From Planctomycetota bacterium (lineage in GTDB: Bacteria > Planctomycetota > Phycisphaerae > UBA1845 > Fen-1342), in contig JAHJAR010000177.1 of NCBI GenBank assembly GCA_018814045.1, positions 1 to 35,145 on the forward strand: DNA of 35,145 nucleotides, read 5' to 3'. A program made the translations under genes and the position numbers. The notes below the pieces were generated by a model that worked only from the letters and a program-made list of their open reading frames with translations, made no database searches and was not told the DNA's origin. Below are positions 24,989 through 34,445 of this stretch, piece by piece. The first letter of the stretch is position 1; every line of letters begins with the position of its first letter.

Positions 24989-25414
24989 ATGCAGGTTGAC
25001 ACCGAGCGCGTGCAGATCACTCACGCTGCCCTGGAAAACCTGGAATGTCACGCCGTGCGCGGGTGGCCGCACGAGTGCTGTGGCGTATTGCTGGGGCGCT
25101 CGGGAACGATCGTGGACGCGCAACCCGTGCGCAACACGGCCGCGGAGGCGGGGCGCTTCGCCGCGGATGAGTTGGAGTTGATGCACGCCGAACGTGCGGC
25201 GCTGGCGCTGGGTTTGTCGCTCGTGGGCTACTTCCACTCTCACCCCACGGGGCCGCCGCTGCCGTCCCTGGCGGATCGGGCCGGCGTGCTATGGCCGGAG
25301 CTGCCCCCCTTCTATCACCTGATCATCTCACCGGCCGGCGGTTGGGCGCTGTATAACACGCAGGACGGCTGTTGGTCGCGGTTGGATGTGACGGTCGTCG
25401 CCAGCGCGGGATAG
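24989..25414 (+). CDS. JAMM/MPN+ zinc peptidase (M67 family)
   Basis: A 141-residue compact JAMM metallopeptidase. The ATG at 24989 follows CAGGAG by 8 bp; an open extension upstream has no ribosome site and covers the terminator region. The zinc site is complete: Glu29 in PHECCGVLLG, then HSHPTGPPLPSLAD with His83, His85 and Asp96, and Ser93. Bacterial relatives (the Mec/CysO-peptidase and RadC-independent M67 types) cut small ubiquitin-like sulfur carriers such as CysO, ThiS or MoaD from their conjugates. No sulfur carrier or E1-like gene is adjacent here, so the substrate is unassigned. xseA starts 66 bp downstream. Confidence 0.88.
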   Translation: MQVDTERVQITHAALENLECHAVRGWPHECCGVLLGRSGTIVDAQPVRNTAAEAGRFAADELELMHAERAALALGLSLVGYFHSHPTGPPLPSLADRAGVLWPELPPFYHLIISPAGGWALYNTQDGCWSRLDVTVVASAG

Positions 25415-25480
25415 CCGCTTGGCCCGGCCGGTGCAGGTGAACCAGGGGTCGTGGCAGGGTGGGCGCGCAGGAGACCACAA

Positions 25481-27049
25481 TTGCCGGAGCGTTCCCCATT
25501 CGATCCATCACGCGTCCGCCTGCCCGCGGCGGAACAACCGCCCGCGGCTGAGTTGCCCACGACCATCACCGTGCGACAGGCGAACGAACTCGTGCGGGGC
25601 GCCCTGGCTCGCCACCTGCCGCCGACCTTGCACGTGCTGGGAGAAATTGGCGACTTATCGCGTCCGACAAGCGGTCACGTGTACTTCACACTCAAGGACG
25701 CTCAGAGCGAGCTGCGCGCGGTGATGTGGCGCAGCGTGGCGGCACGCCTGAAGTTCACGCCTGAAGCGGGGATGGAGGTCATCGCCACCGGTGGGATCGA
25801 AGCATATGCCCCGCGGGGTTCGTACCAGTTGATCGTACGCAAGCTGGAGCCGCGCGGCGTTGGGGCGCTGGAAGTGGCGTTCCGACAGTTGAAGGCGCGG
25901 CTGGAGCGGGAAGGCCTGTGCGCCGCGGAACGCAAGAAGCTGCTGCCGCGCGTCCCGCGCCGCGTGGCCATCGTCACCAGCCCGAGCGGGGCGGCCCTGC
26001 GCGACATCTTGCAGACCTTGGCGCGACGGTTCCCGGCGCTCGAGATCCTCGTCTTCCCCGTGCGCGTGCAGGGTGAAGGCGCGGCGGCGGAGATCGCAGC
26101 CGCGATCCGCCTGCTGAACTCCAGGGCGGCGGCCGTGCAGGACATTGACGTGGCGATCGTGGGCCGCGGTGGGGGGTCGCTGGAGGATTTGTGGGCGTTT
26201 AACGAGGAAGCCGTCGCACGCGCGATCGCGTCCAGCCGCGTCCCGATCGTCAGTGCCGTCGGACACGAGGTGGACGTCAGCATCAGCGACCTGGTGGCTG
26301 ATTTGCGGGCAGCGACCCCCACCGCCGCGGCCGAGCTGATCACGCCGCGGATGACGGACCTCATCGATGGGCTCGCCGGTCAGGTGGTGCGGGTGACGCG
26401 GGCAGTGCGGCACGGATGGGAGTGGGCTGCGGCGCGGTTGGAGACGTTGCTGGCGTGCGACGGCTTGGCGCGGCCGCTGGCCCGCTTGCAGGAGCGTGGG
26501 CAACTGCTCGATGAGTTGCAGCAACGCGCGCGGGCCGCTTTGTCCGAGCAGGCCCGTTCGGAGCGGACGCGGCTGGAGCGGGTCGGGCCGGTTCTGCTGC
26601 GCTTCGGCAGCGGGGCGCATTTCGCGCGGGCCCGGCAACGACTGGCGGAACGGGAATACAACCTGCTGGCCGCACTGGGGCAGCAGGCTCGACGAGGTGA
26701 GCGGCAGTGGACTGACCAGATCCGGCGATTGCATCAGGCCGCGCCGACCGCGCGTCTGAGCCGAGCCGACGAGCACGTGCGGCAGGCACAGACTCGTCTG
26801 AGGCTGGCCCTGCGCAACTCGCTGGCACGCTGCCGGCAAGCGCTGCGAGGCCGGATGACCGCACTGATCGCCTGCGATCCGAGACGGGTGCTGCGGCGCG
26901 GATACAGCATCACCCGCGCGGCCCGCACCAGGCGCGTGCTACGCTCGATTGCGGACATCCGGGATCGGATGACGGTCGTAACCGAACTGGCCGACGGTGA
27001 GTTCCGCAGCACAGCGGACGATCCGCGACAGCCGGGCCTCTTCGATTGA
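25481..27049 (+). CDS. xseA: Exodeoxyribonuclease VII large subunit
   Basis: Catalytic subunit of the single-strand-specific exonuclease VII used in mismatch and damage repair. The N-terminal OB fold (~residues 27-125) begins TITVRQANELVRGALARHLP and includes GEIGDLSRPTSGHVYFTLKD; the catalytic domain (~130-330) has VPRRVAIVTSPSGAALRDIL, VAIVGRGGGSLEDLWAFNEE and SAVGHEVDVSISDLVADLRA; the rest is a coiled coil that binds XseB. TTG at 25481 is the chosen start because CAGGAG lies 7 bp upstream; GTG at 25451 would add 10 residues but has no ribosome site of comparable quality. Length (522) exceeds the usual ~450. No xseB is visible within the following 500 bp, although it is often adjacent. Confidence 0.95.
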   Translation: MPERSPFDPSRVRLPAAEQPPAAELPTTITVRQANELVRGALARHLPPTLHVLGEIGDLSRPTSGHVYFTLKDAQSELRAVMWRSVAARLKFTPEAGMEVIATGGIEAYAPRGSYQLIVRKLEPRGVGALEVAFRQLKARLEREGLCAAERKKLLPRVPRRVAIVTSPSGAALRDILQTLARRFPALEILVFPVRVQGEGAAAEIAAAIRLLNSRAAAVQDIDVAIVGRGGGSLEDLWAFNEEAVARAIASSRVPIVSAVGHEVDVSISDLVADLRAATPTAAAELITPRMTDLIDGLAGQVVRVTRAVRHGWEWAAARLETLLACDGLARPLARLQERGQLLDELQQRARAALSEQARSERTRLERVGPVLLRFGSGAHFARARQRLAEREYNLLAALGQQARRGERQWTDQIRRLHQAAPTARLSRADEHVRQAQTRLRLALRNSLARCRQALRGRMTALIACDPRRVLRRGYSITRAARTRRVLRSIADIRDRMTVVTELADGEFRSTADDPRQPGLFD

Positions 27050-27563
27050 GCGGGCGCTGCGGCAGCGGGAACGCGTCCAGGGCGGCAACCGGCTCAACCG
27101 CCGGCCGAAGCTCTCCACGCCCATGGGTTTTTCGGCGATTCTATGGCGATTGGGGAGATCACCCGATAATATGAAGTTGGGCCACGATAGCAAGATGCAT
27201 GTGCTCGCTTCCGCGCGGGGCCGCGCAACGGCGTTTGGGATGGGCATGTACGTACCGCGGCGATCAGCCCGGGCCGATCAGGTTGTCATCGCGGTCTCCG
27301 ACATTCGCAGGTCTACCCCTCCTGCCTCAGACAGGGTATGAGGCAACGTCTATGAGTGACTCAGGCTGGCAAGTGTACCCGTTCCCGCAGCGCGAAGCGG
27401 TTGGCCACATGCAGAGGAACGGTGAGCGCGCGACGCAGCAGGGAAACCGGCGGGCGGGGCGCAGTTCTGAATTCGCGTCCGCAGCACCCGCCGGGCAAAC
27501 CCGCTCGTGTTGCCCGGTGGATGCTGTTGCCACGGTCCGCCCCGCGCGGCGGGAGAAGCAGCT
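27050..27563. other. Intergenic region between xseA and the hybrid histidine kinase
   Basis: 514 bp without a supportable gene. Small open frames here have no ribosome site and are rich in Arg. It contains a 6-bp hairpin (GCCTCA at 27324-27329 and TGAGGC at 27339-27344), a GATAAT -10-like box at 27165-27170 without a good -35, and the GGGAG ribosome site of the kinase at 27551-27555. xseB was sought on the plus strand and not found. Confidence 0.5.
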
Positions 27564-29768
27564 ATGAGGCCCATCTGCGTGGTTGCGCTGTCGGCTCTCT
27601 TCGGGTTGGCTTTTTGGGTCGTTGACGCCACGCTGGACTACCTGCTTGTCCGCCAGGGGACCTGGTGGGGGCTACTCATCGCCGACATCCCGCCGCGCGA
27701 GATGTATGTCCGCCTGATTGAACTGGCGTTCCCGCTGGCTCTCGGGATGGCCATCGCGCTGATTCTGATAACCCGGCGACGAGCCGCAGGCGCGCTGCTG
27801 GAGAGCGAGGAACGCCTCCGCACGGTCTTCGAGACGGCTGAGGACTGCATCTTCATCAAGGATCGCGACCTGCACTATGCGCAGGTCAATCCGGCTACCG
27901 CGCGGCTCTTTGGGCTGACGGTTGATGAAGTACTGAGCCGCAGCGATGCGGAGCTGTTCGGAGCGGAGGCCGCTGAGGAGATTCACCGCTCAGATCGTCG
28001 CGTGCTGGACGGAGAGGCGTTGGTGGTGGAGCGCACGCGGGTACTGGGCGGCGTTGCCCGGACGTTCCACATCAGCAAGGTCCCGTTACGGTCCAGCTCG
28101 GGCAAGATCGTGGGTTTGTACGGAATCGCCCGCGACATCACACGCCGCAAGCTGGCCGAAGACGCGCTGCAGCACGAGCGGGACCGGGCCCAGCAGTACC
28201 TCGATGTGGCCGGAGTGATGTTCGTCGCGCTCGACGCGCAGGGACGGGTGACACTCGTAAACCAGTTGGCCTGCAAGATCCTCGGGAAGACCGATGCGGA
28301 GATAGTCGGTCTGAACTGGTCCGACAACTTCGTTCCGCAGTGCGAGCGCCAGCACACCCGCGCTGTCTATGAGCAGTTGATGGCGGGGAAGTTGGAACCA
28401 GTTGAATACTTCGAGAATCCGATCCAGACGGCCACCGGCGAGCCGCGGCTGATCTCCTGGCACAACACCGTTTTGCGCGACGAGGCGGGGCGAATCTGCG
28501 GAACACTCAGTTCGGGCGAGGACATCACGGAACGCCGTCGCGCCGAGGAGGAAAGGAGCAATCTCGAAGGCCAGTTGCGGCAGGCGCAGAAGATGGAGGC
28601 GATTGGCCGTCTGGCCGGCGGCGTGGCGCACGACTTCAACAACGTTCTGACAGCCATCCTCGGCCACGCCGAACTCGTGCTCGTTGCCTTGAAGCAGAGA
28701 CTGCCCGCGGACGACCCTCTGATTGCTGCCCTGAGGCAGATCGACCGCGCTACGCAGCGTGGTGCTGCGCTCACCCGGCAGTTGCTGGCCTTCAGTCGGC
28801 GGCAGATCACGCGGCCAGAAGTGCTCGACCCGAACCGGGCCGTGGCCAATATGCAGATAATGCTGCAACGGCTCGTCGGCGAGGATATCCGGCTGGAGTT
28901 CGAACTCGCCGCCGACTGCGGCCATATTCGGATCGATGCTGGTCAACTCGAACAGGTGGTGATGAACCTGGTGCTGAATGCCCGCGATGCTGTCTCACCC
29001 GGGGGACAGATCCACGTGGAGACGAGGCGCGCGGCGTCAGACGATTACCGCAACGTCGCGCACGTCGAGGCGCTCGCCGAGGCGCATGTGCTGCTGTCCG
29101 TGCGGGACAATGGGTGCGGCATGGACGCGGCGACGCTGGAGCGGATCTTCGAGCCGTTCTTCACCACCAAGCTCGAGGGTGAAGGCACTGGCCTGGGGTT
29201 GGCGACCGTCTACGGCATCGTTGAGCAGGCCGGTGGTGCCGTCAACGTCCGAAGCGAAGCCGGCCAGGGCTCGACGTTCGAGGTCTTCCTGCCCCTGGTG
29301 AGCGAACCCGCATCAGCGCCTCAGGAGCCGCCAGAACGTGAGTCACCGCCCTGGGGGACGGAAACCGTCCTGGTATGTGAGGACGACGACCTCCTGCGAC
29401 GGTTGGCAGTCCAGATGTTGGAGTGCCGCGGTTATACCGTCCTGGCGGCCGCGAACGGCGACGAGGCCCTGGCGCTGTCGAAGGACAACGCTCCCATCGA
29501 CTTGCTCATCACGGATGTCGTCATGCCCGGCATGAACGGCAGACAATTAGCCGACGCGCTGACGGCCAACCACGGCGTGACGAAGGTCATGTTTGTTTCG
29601 GGCTACACGGCCGACGTCATCATCGACCATGGCGTCGAAGCCCAGGCGGTCGAGTTTCTCGAGAAGCCCTTCAGTTGGAACGAGTTCCTCCTACGCGTCC
29701 GCCAAATCCTGGACTCGGACAAGGACCGGCAGGACTTGCCGAATCTGGAGCAGACCGAGCAGTGTTGA
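27564..29768 (+). CDS. Hybrid sensor histidine kinase (2 TM, 2 PAS, HisKA, HATPase, REC)
   Basis: A membrane-bound sensor kinase with a fused receiver, 734 residues. The ATG at 27564 follows GGGAG by 8 bp; an upstream reading adds a non-signal-like GC-rich stretch. Two transmembrane segments (~4-28 and ~52-70) flank a short loop. PAS 1 (~82-195) and PAS 2 (~205-325) follow, each ending in a PAC motif ([32 protein letters not shown]). HisKA has His356 in [17 protein letters not shown], the HDFNN class often seen in orphan hybrid kinases. HATPase boxes are [11 protein letters not shown] (N), VRDNGCGMD (G1), FEPFFTTK (F) and [14 protein letters not shown] (G2). The receiver (~598-725) has acceptor Asp651 in [11 protein letters not shown]. 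No response regulator is adjacent, so the output partner is unknown. It is followed by a GH130 gene 99 bp later. Confidence 0.95.
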   Translation: MRPICVVALSALFGLAFWVVDATLDYLLVRQGTWWGLLIADIPPREMYVRLIELAFPLALGMAIALILITRRRAAGALLESEERLRTVFETAEDCIFIKDRDLHYAQVNPATARLFGLTVDEVLSRSDAELFGAEAAEEIHRSDRRVLDGEALVVERTRVLGGVARTFHISKVPLRSSSGKIVGLYGIARDITRRKLAEDALQHERDRAQQYLDVAGVMFVALDAQGRVTLVNQLACKILGKTDAEIVGLNWSDNFVPQCERQHTRAVYEQLMAGKLEPVEYFENPIQTATGEPRLISWHNTVLRDEAGRICGTLSSGEDITERRRAEEERSNLEGQLRQAQKMEAIGRLAGGVAHDFNNVLTAILGHAELVLVALKQRLPADDPLIAALRQIDRATQRGAALTRQLLAFSRRQITRPEVLDPNRAVANMQIMLQRLVGEDIRLEFELAADCGHIRIDAGQLEQVVMNLVLNARDAVSPGGQIHVETRRAASDDYRNVAHVEALAEAHVLLSVRDNGCGMDAATLERIFEPFFTTKLEGEGTGLGLATVYGIVEQAGGAVNVRSEAGQGSTFEVFLPLVSEPASAPQEPPERESPPWGTETVLVCEDDDLLRRLAVQMLECRGYTVLAAANGDEALALSKDNAPIDLLITDVVMPGMNGRQLADALTANHGVTKVMFVSGYTADVIIDHGVEAQAVEFLEKPFSWNEFLLRVRQILDSDKDRQDLPNLEQTEQC

Positions 29769-29867
29769 GCGCAGCGCCGCGACGAACGGCGCGCGCCTGT
29801 CGGCAACCAGCCGGGTGCGTTACAGTCATCCCTGCGGATTACCCGATCGTTGCGAAGGAGCGCAGCC

Positions 29868-30803
29868 ATGCCCGACAACATCATCAAGCGCTATGAAGGG
29901 AACCCGATTCTCACGCCGCCGGACATCCCTTACGCGGTCGAGACGGTGCATAACGCCGGCGTCACCAAGCACGATGGCAAGTACATCATGCTGTTCCGGG
30001 CCCACCGCGCGACGGGCCGGTCGATCCTGGGGCTCGCCGTCAGCGACGACGGCTACCATTTCACACCTCAGCCGCAGCCGTTCATGCTGCCCGCGACCAA
30101 GGGCGTCTTCGCTGAGTACGAGGCCTTCGGCGTCGAGGATCCACGCATCACGTTCCTCGATGGTGAGTACCTGATCACGTACAGCGCCTACTCGCAACAC
30201 GGCGTACGTATCGGGCTGGCCCGCACACGTGACTGGCAGACAGTCGAGCGCGTGGCCTTGATCAGCCAGGCGGACATGCGCAACGTGGTCATCTTCCCCC
30301 AGAAGTTCGACGGTCGCTACGTTCGGCTCGACCGGCCGCACAGCGAAATCTCGCCGTGGGCGATCTGGATCAACTACTCACCCGACCTGGTCTACTGGGG
30401 CGATTCACGCATCGTGATGAAGCCGGTGCAGTACCACTGGGATGAGATGAAGATCGGGCCCGGCGCTCCGCCGATCCGCACCGCGCGCGGCTGGCTGCAC
30501 ATCTATCATGGCGTGTTCCCCACCATGGATGGCTCCATCTACCGGCTGGGTGTCGCCCTGCACGACCTGCACGACCCCGCCAAGATCATCGGTGTTTGCG
30601 ATCGGTGGATTCTCCAACCTGAGACGGCGTGCGAGGTCACCGGCTACGTGCACAATGTGGTCTTCACTTGCGGGGCGGTGCCAGAAAACGACGGCACGCT
30701 CAAGCTCTATTGGGGGGGGGCGGACAAGGTCATGAACGTCGGCACGGCGAACCTCGACGAGTTGGTGGATCTATGCCTGCACGACGGTCGCCCAGCGCTG
30801 TGA
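29868..30803 (+). CDS. Glycoside hydrolase family 130 protein (mannoside phosphorylase-like)
   Basis: A 311-residue five-bladed beta-propeller enzyme of GH130 with no signal peptide, so cytoplasmic. The ATG at 29868 follows AAGGAG by 7 bp. Typical markers are YEGNPILTPPDIPYAVETVH, ILGLAVSDDGYHF, the family signature FGVEDPRITFLDGEYLITYS with the presumed proton-donor Asp91, and WLHIYHGVFPTM. The characterised members act on beta-mannosides, mostly by phosphorolysis of mannosyl-glucose, mannobiose or N-glycan core mannose, releasing mannose 1-phosphate; hydrolases also exist. I cannot choose between them. A run of nine G (30712-30720) lies within the codons YWGGAD, matching the conserved YxGxAD motif, so the reading frame appears correct. 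The gene ends 38 bp before repeat copy E. Confidence 0.9.
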   Translation: MPDNIIKRYEGNPILTPPDIPYAVETVHNAGVTKHDGKYIMLFRAHRATGRSILGLAVSDDGYHFTPQPQPFMLPATKGVFAEYEAFGVEDPRITFLDGEYLITYSAYSQHGVRIGLARTRDWQTVERVALISQADMRNVVIFPQKFDGRYVRLDRPHSEISPWAIWINYSPDLVYWGDSRIVMKPVQYHWDEMKIGPGAPPIRTARGWLHIYHGVFPTMDGSIYRLGVALHDLHDPAKIIGVCDRWILQPETACEVTGYVHNVVFTCGAVPENDGTLKLYWGGADKVMNVGTANLDELVDLCLHDGRPAL

Positions 30804-30841
30804 AGCGCCTGACAGACCCGAACCGGGACATCATTGGCCCC

Positions 30842-30865
30842 GAGCCGCGACCGTAAGGGAGCGGT
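30842..30865 (+). repeat. Dispersed palindromic repeat, copy E (left arm, right arm degenerate)
   Basis: A perfect consensus left arm beginning GAGCCGCGACCGTAAGG and ending GAGCGGT, 38 bp after the stop of the GH130 gene, between it and the convergent TPR gene. A recognisable right arm is not present, only GCTGCTCCACTCGCGC about 10 bp on. The rest of the 272-bp convergent gap (30804-31075) contains nothing I can identify. Confidence 0.7.
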
Positions 30866-31075
30866 TGCCACGAAGCTGCTCCACTCGCGCAGTAAACCCG
30901 CCCCCCAAACCTGAGCCGTTCCACACGTTCACGCTCGCAGTAGACGCAGCGCACGCTCGCTTGCAACGGCCGAGCTCTGTCTGGGCCGTTGAATACCGGT
31001 TGGCGTTCGACGTTCGAAACGGAGCCCAAGCGCCAAAGCCGTGCAGAACGGGCTCCGAGTCTCTGCCAGAAGTCG

Positions 31076-32332
31076 TCAGTCTTGTTCCGTACGACGCTCG
31101 ACTTGCGCCAGGAGTTCGCTGGCGAGTTGGTGTCCGGGATCCAGCGCAAGCACACTGCGATAGGCCGCGCCGGCCTGCTCATTTGTGCCGCGGCGCTGGC
31201 AGATGCGCCCGGCTAGCAGCAGGGCCTCGATATCTCGCGGAGTGCGAGCCAGCACGCGCTGCACTGCCCGTTCGGCCTCGGCGAGTTGTTCGTTGTCGAG
31301 ACAGATGGCGGCTAACACCAGGAAGGCTTCGGGCGCCTGCGGCATCAGGCGGGTGGCCTGCCGGGCGCTGTCTGCCGCCGCGGCCAGATCACCCTGGGCA
31401 TGCTGCACGCGTGCCAGGAGCAACCACAGCGGGCCGCCATCAGGGCATTGCGCGGTGAAGCGTGTCAGCCAGTCGGCGGCCGGCTGCAAATGCCCCTGGG
31501 CGAACAGGCAACCGGCATACGCACTCATCACCGCCAGCGACGGCGACTTTTCACGCAGGACGATGGGCTCCAGGTAGTCCTGGGCCGCCTCGTGGTTCCC
31601 CAGCCAGTACTGACACAAGCCGAGCGCCTGCTGCGCGGCCGCGTCGTTGATTCCCAGTTGCAGCGCGCGCTCGTAGGCGAGACAGGCGGGCTCCAACAGG
31701 CCGGCCTGACGGTACAACTCCGCGCAGGCCAGTTGATACAGCGGCTCGGCTTCGAAGCGATCTTCCGCCTCGGCCAACGTCGCCGTCGCCGCGGCCGTGT
31801 TTCCCGCGGCCGTGAGCGCCTGGGCCAGCGCGATGCGATAGTCGAGCACATCCGGGCGGATCCGCACGGCGGCGCTGAACTCCGCGATGGCGCGGTCCCA
31901 GCGCTGCTGGCGTTCGTGGACTACGCCGAGCAGGTAGGCGGCCTCGGCAAACTGAGGATGTGTTCTGCGCAGCGAGGTCAATACGTTGTAAGCGGCCGCC
32001 GGGTCACCTTGGGCGAGGTAGGCCCGCGCCAGAAGCTGCGCGTGGCCGGGCTGTACGGGTGACAGGCCGACCGCCTCACGCGCCAATGTGATCGCTTGGC
32101 CGGTGCGGCCGTGCTGCAACTCGGCCTCGGCCAACTCGTACTTGAGTGCGGCGCGCTGTCCATCCCAGGCGCGCTGCGCTTCCGCTCTGGGGGTCGGCTG
32201 CGACGCCTGGCAACCGACAAAGATCGCGGCGCCCAACCCGGCGAACACTGCCAGCGGCCTGGAAACGGCCTGCTGTGTCGGGCCGTGCGCGCCCCACAGC
32301 CCGCAGTATTTCCTAGCCGGCGTTCTCATCAT
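31076..32332 (-). CDS. TPR-repeat lipoprotein, probable secretin-linked assembly factor
   Basis: A 418-residue TPR protein. The ATG at 32332 (next codon 32329 is also ATG) overlaps the end of the secretin gene by 20 bp, so translation is likely coupled; GGAG lies ~10 bp upstream. A positively charged start and hydrophobic run RPLAVFAGLGAAIFVGC suggest a lipoprotein with Cys41. From about residue 60 to 415, consecutive helical repeats of TPR type appear, e.g. YELAEAELQHGRTGQAITLA, AQLLARAYLAQGDPAAAYNV, AYLLGVVHERQQRWDRAIAE and LLARVQHAQGDLAAAADSAR. In pilus and type II systems, TPR lipoproteins (the PilF/PilW type) help the secretin multimerise in the outer membrane, which is the likely role here by position. 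That assignment is inference. Confidence 0.88.
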   Translation of the reverse strand: MMRTPARKYCGLWGAHGPTQQAVSRPLAVFAGLGAAIFVGCQASQPTPRAEAQRAWDGQRAALKYELAEAELQHGRTGQAITLAREAVGLSPVQPGHAQLLARAYLAQGDPAAAYNVLTSLRRTHPQFAEAAYLLGVVHERQQRWDRAIAEFSAAVRIRPDVLDYRIALAQALTAAGNTAAATATLAEAEDRFEAEPLYQLACAELYRQAGLLEPACLAYERALQLGINDAAAQQALGLCQYWLGNHEAAQDYLEPIVLREKSPSLAVMSAYAGCLFAQGHLQPAADWLTRFTAQCPDGGPLWLLLARVQHAQGDLAAAADSARQATRLMPQAPEAFLVLAAICLDNEQLAEAERAVQRVLARTPRDIEALLLAGRICQRRGTNEQAGAAYRSVLALDPGHQLASELLAQVERRTEQD

Positions 32333-34133
32333 CCGGTTGCTTCTCCGTGGTTTCCGTGGTTTCTTCGGGGGGCGGGGGCTCGTCGGGCGGTCCGGCCTGA
32401 GCCTCGCGCAGCAGCGCGTCCACGTCGGGGCGATCGAACACCGGCCGCCGTTGCAGACCGGCCTCGCGACGCAGTAGCTCTTGCACGAATGACCGCATCT
32501 GCGTGCCATCCGCGCTCCAGGTGCGCTGCCCGAGCAGTTGCTCGTGCAGCCGGATCGTGTCCAGGTTGCGGGGGTTCAGACACAGTGCCATGCGGGCTGC
32601 CCACAGGGCCTGATCCAGATGACCGCTCTGCACGGCCTTTACGGCAGCCTGGTAGCGGGCCTCCGCCAGTTGCTCCCGTCCCCAGCCGACCAGACCGCGG
32701 CGGGCCCCGACCCGGACTCGCTCCACGTCTTGCACCGCCTGGGCGAACATCTCCTCTTCATCGTCATCACCTTTTATGACGTGAACGGTCAGGAGGATGA
32801 TGACCTCTTCACGCGTGGTTTGATCCTGCGTGATGCCAAAGAGATGTCTGAGGACGGGGATGTTCCCGAGGCCGGGAATCTGGCTGGTGTTGGAATTGGT
32901 TCGTTCGCGGAACAGACCGCCGATCAGGATCGTGTGCCCATCCTCGAGCAGTACGTTCGTGGTGGCCTCGGTGGTTTCCTGGAAGGGCAGATTGGCCGCG
33001 GTGAGACCGCCGTTGCTGTCTTCCGGGTGGATCTCCATACGGACGTAACCGTCTCGGGCCACGAAAGGCCGGAAGATCAACTTGGTCCCGGTTTCGAGGT
33101 ACTCGACCGTCTGGACGGCCACCGTCTCGGTCACGGTCGTTGTCAGGTAGCCGTCGCGCCGCCCCACGATGATCTCGCCGCGCTGCTTGTTCAACGTCAG
33201 GATCTTGGGGTTGGCCATGATGCTGACGTCGGTGATCTGCTCGAGGGCCCGAATGAAGGCTCCGACACGGTCTTTGACGATTCCGAAGGTCAGACCACCC
33301 CCGGGGACCAGGTCCCGGAAATCGGTATTGGCCGCGATGTTCGTATGGTGCATGATCTCCCGGGGCAGCGCGCCAAGGTTGATGTCCGTAATCCCGGGGC
33401 TGACCGCGGCCATCATTTGAAAGTCGACGCCCGCCAACGTGTTGAAGTCGATACCGAGGGCGTTCTGCTCGGTGAGCGTGGCCCGCATGATCGTGGCCTC
33501 CACCAGCACCTGCTGGGGGCGCACATCGATCTCGGTGATCGCCTGCGTGACCATCTCGATGTTCTCGGCGTGGTCCACGACGATCAGCGTGTCGGGGTTG
33601 GCCGGGCTGTAACCACCGGCCCCCTCCTTGTCGGACTTGATGCCCTTTTCCGTCTCCACCGTCCGGGCGGTCGTGCCATCCGTGGAGAGCAGCGGCTTGA
33701 TGAAGTCCTCCGCTTCCTTGGCGGCGATGTAGTTGAGACGGAAGACCCGCATCGTCAGGGGGACCACCTCTTCCTCCGCGACCGTGGCGGCGGGAGCCGG
33801 CAACACGTGAATCACGTTGTCGCGGGTCACATAGGTCAGGTTGTTGCTGCTCAGCAACGTGTCGAGCGCCTCCTCGAAGGTGACTTTGCGCAGCACCATG
33901 CTGACCGAGCCACTGACACCACTGTGGGCCACGATGTTGCGCTGCGTCTGCTCGCTCAGCAACTCGAGCGCGATGATAATGTCCACGTTCCGGAGGCGCA
34001 CGTCGAGCAGCCCGGAATCGCCGACTTCAACGCGATCGGGCGACTGCTCGGCTTCCTGGAGCGCTGGGTCTGTAATCGGGGCGTCCGGAGCGGACTGGAG
34101 CAACAGCAGAGCTAGCAGGCAGAATGCGTGCAT
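32313..34133 (-). CDS. Secretin of a type II secretion / type IV pilus system (GspD/PilQ-like)
   Basis: A 606-residue outer-membrane secretin. The ATG at 34133 starts a signal peptide (MHAFCLLALLLLQSAPDA) with AGGT upstream; a longer reading has no such feature. Residues ~43-110 are the STN/N0 domain (DVRLRNVDIIIALELLSEQT), ~125-205 an N1 (NolW) domain with VFRLNYIAAKEAEDFIKPLL and TLIVVDHAENIEMVTQAITE, ~208-455 the secretin channel domain with VPGGGLTFGIV, SIMANPKILTLNKQRGEIIV, the hallmark LLEDGHTILIGGLFRE and QIPGLGNIPVLRHLFG. Unlike standard GspD it has a single N1-type repeat before the channel and an extra C-terminal helical region (~465-606) that ends in Pro/Glu-rich EPPPPEETTETTEKQPDDEN. 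The TPR lipoprotein gene overlaps its 3' end. The pilotin site may lie in that tail. Confidence 0.93.
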   Translation of the reverse strand: MHAFCLLALLLLQSAPDAPITDPALQEAEQSPDRVEVGDSGLLDVRLRNVDIIIALELLSEQTQRNIVAHSGVSGSVSMVLRKVTFEEALDTLLSSNNLTYVTRDNVIHVLPAPAATVAEEEVVPLTMRVFRLNYIAAKEAEDFIKPLLSTDGTTARTVETEKGIKSDKEGAGGYSPANPDTLIVVDHAENIEMVTQAITEIDVRPQQVLVEATIMRATLTEQNALGIDFNTLAGVDFQMMAAVSPGITDINLGALPREIMHHTNIAANTDFRDLVPGGGLTFGIVKDRVGAFIRALEQITDVSIMANPKILTLNKQRGEIIVGRRDGYLTTTVTETVAVQTVEYLETGTKLIFRPFVARDGYVRMEIHPEDSNGGLTAANLPFQETTEATTNVLLEDGHTILIGGLFRERTNSNTSQIPGLGNIPVLRHLFGITQDQTTREEVIILLTVHVIKGDDDEEEMFAQAVQDVERVRVGARRGLVGWGREQLAEARYQAAVKAVQSGHLDQALWAARMALCLNPRNLDTIRLHEQLLGQRTWSADGTQMRSFVQELLRREAGLQRRPVFDRPDVDALLREAQAGPPDEPPPPEETTETTEKQPDDENAG

Positions 34134-34445
34134 GCGGTCGAACCTGGAACGCGGCGCGCATCGGTGCGGGCTATACGAGCCCACGACCGCCGGGCCGCCA
34201 GATGTCTCGACTCTTTATCGGCGCCGCGCCGCCGCCGACTGTTGGCGGCCCGTGACGTCAGCGGGCTAGTTGCGCCGGAAGCGCTCTGCGCAGCGGGGCA
34301 CGCCGCCCGCCGCGTGCGCAAACGCCGCGTTTATGGGAACCAGGGAACATGGGCGACATGCGCTGTTAACACGTTCACCGGTGATGGCCGATAATTGCGC
34401 CTTGCGATTGCCTTTCGACCCGGCCAGACTACGCTAACGACGCCT
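34134..34445. other. Divergent intergenic region between secretin and GAF-phosphatase genes
   Basis: 312 bp between divergent starts. Holds the promoter for the rightward gene (34366-34395). The remainder is GC-rich with no gene. No clear promoter for the leftward secretin gene was seen. Confidence 0.5.
34366..34395 (+). promoter_or_regulatory. Candidate sigma70-type promoter for the right-edge phosphatase gene
   Basis: TTAACA at 34366-34371, an 18-base spacer and GATAAT at 34390-34395, each matching the consensus at five of six positions. A start near 34402 leaves a ~44-base leader before the ATG at 34446. Confidence 0.5.

Noticed and set aside
26997..27341. A small open frame after xseA as a possible xseB
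   Set aside because: Composition and length do not match XseB; it lacks the helical amphipathic pattern and overlaps the end of xseA in another frame.
30712..30720. G9 tract in the GH130 gene as a phase-variation switch
   Set aside because: The codons it encodes fit the conserved family motif and the frame is intact on both sides; nothing shows variation. It may simply be a site of sequencing error.
32538..34115. A 525-codon plus-strand open frame opposite the secretin gene
   Set aside because: It mirrors the secretin in antisense, has an Asp/Gly/Leu-biased composition typical of antisense frames in GC-rich genes and no recognisable domain.
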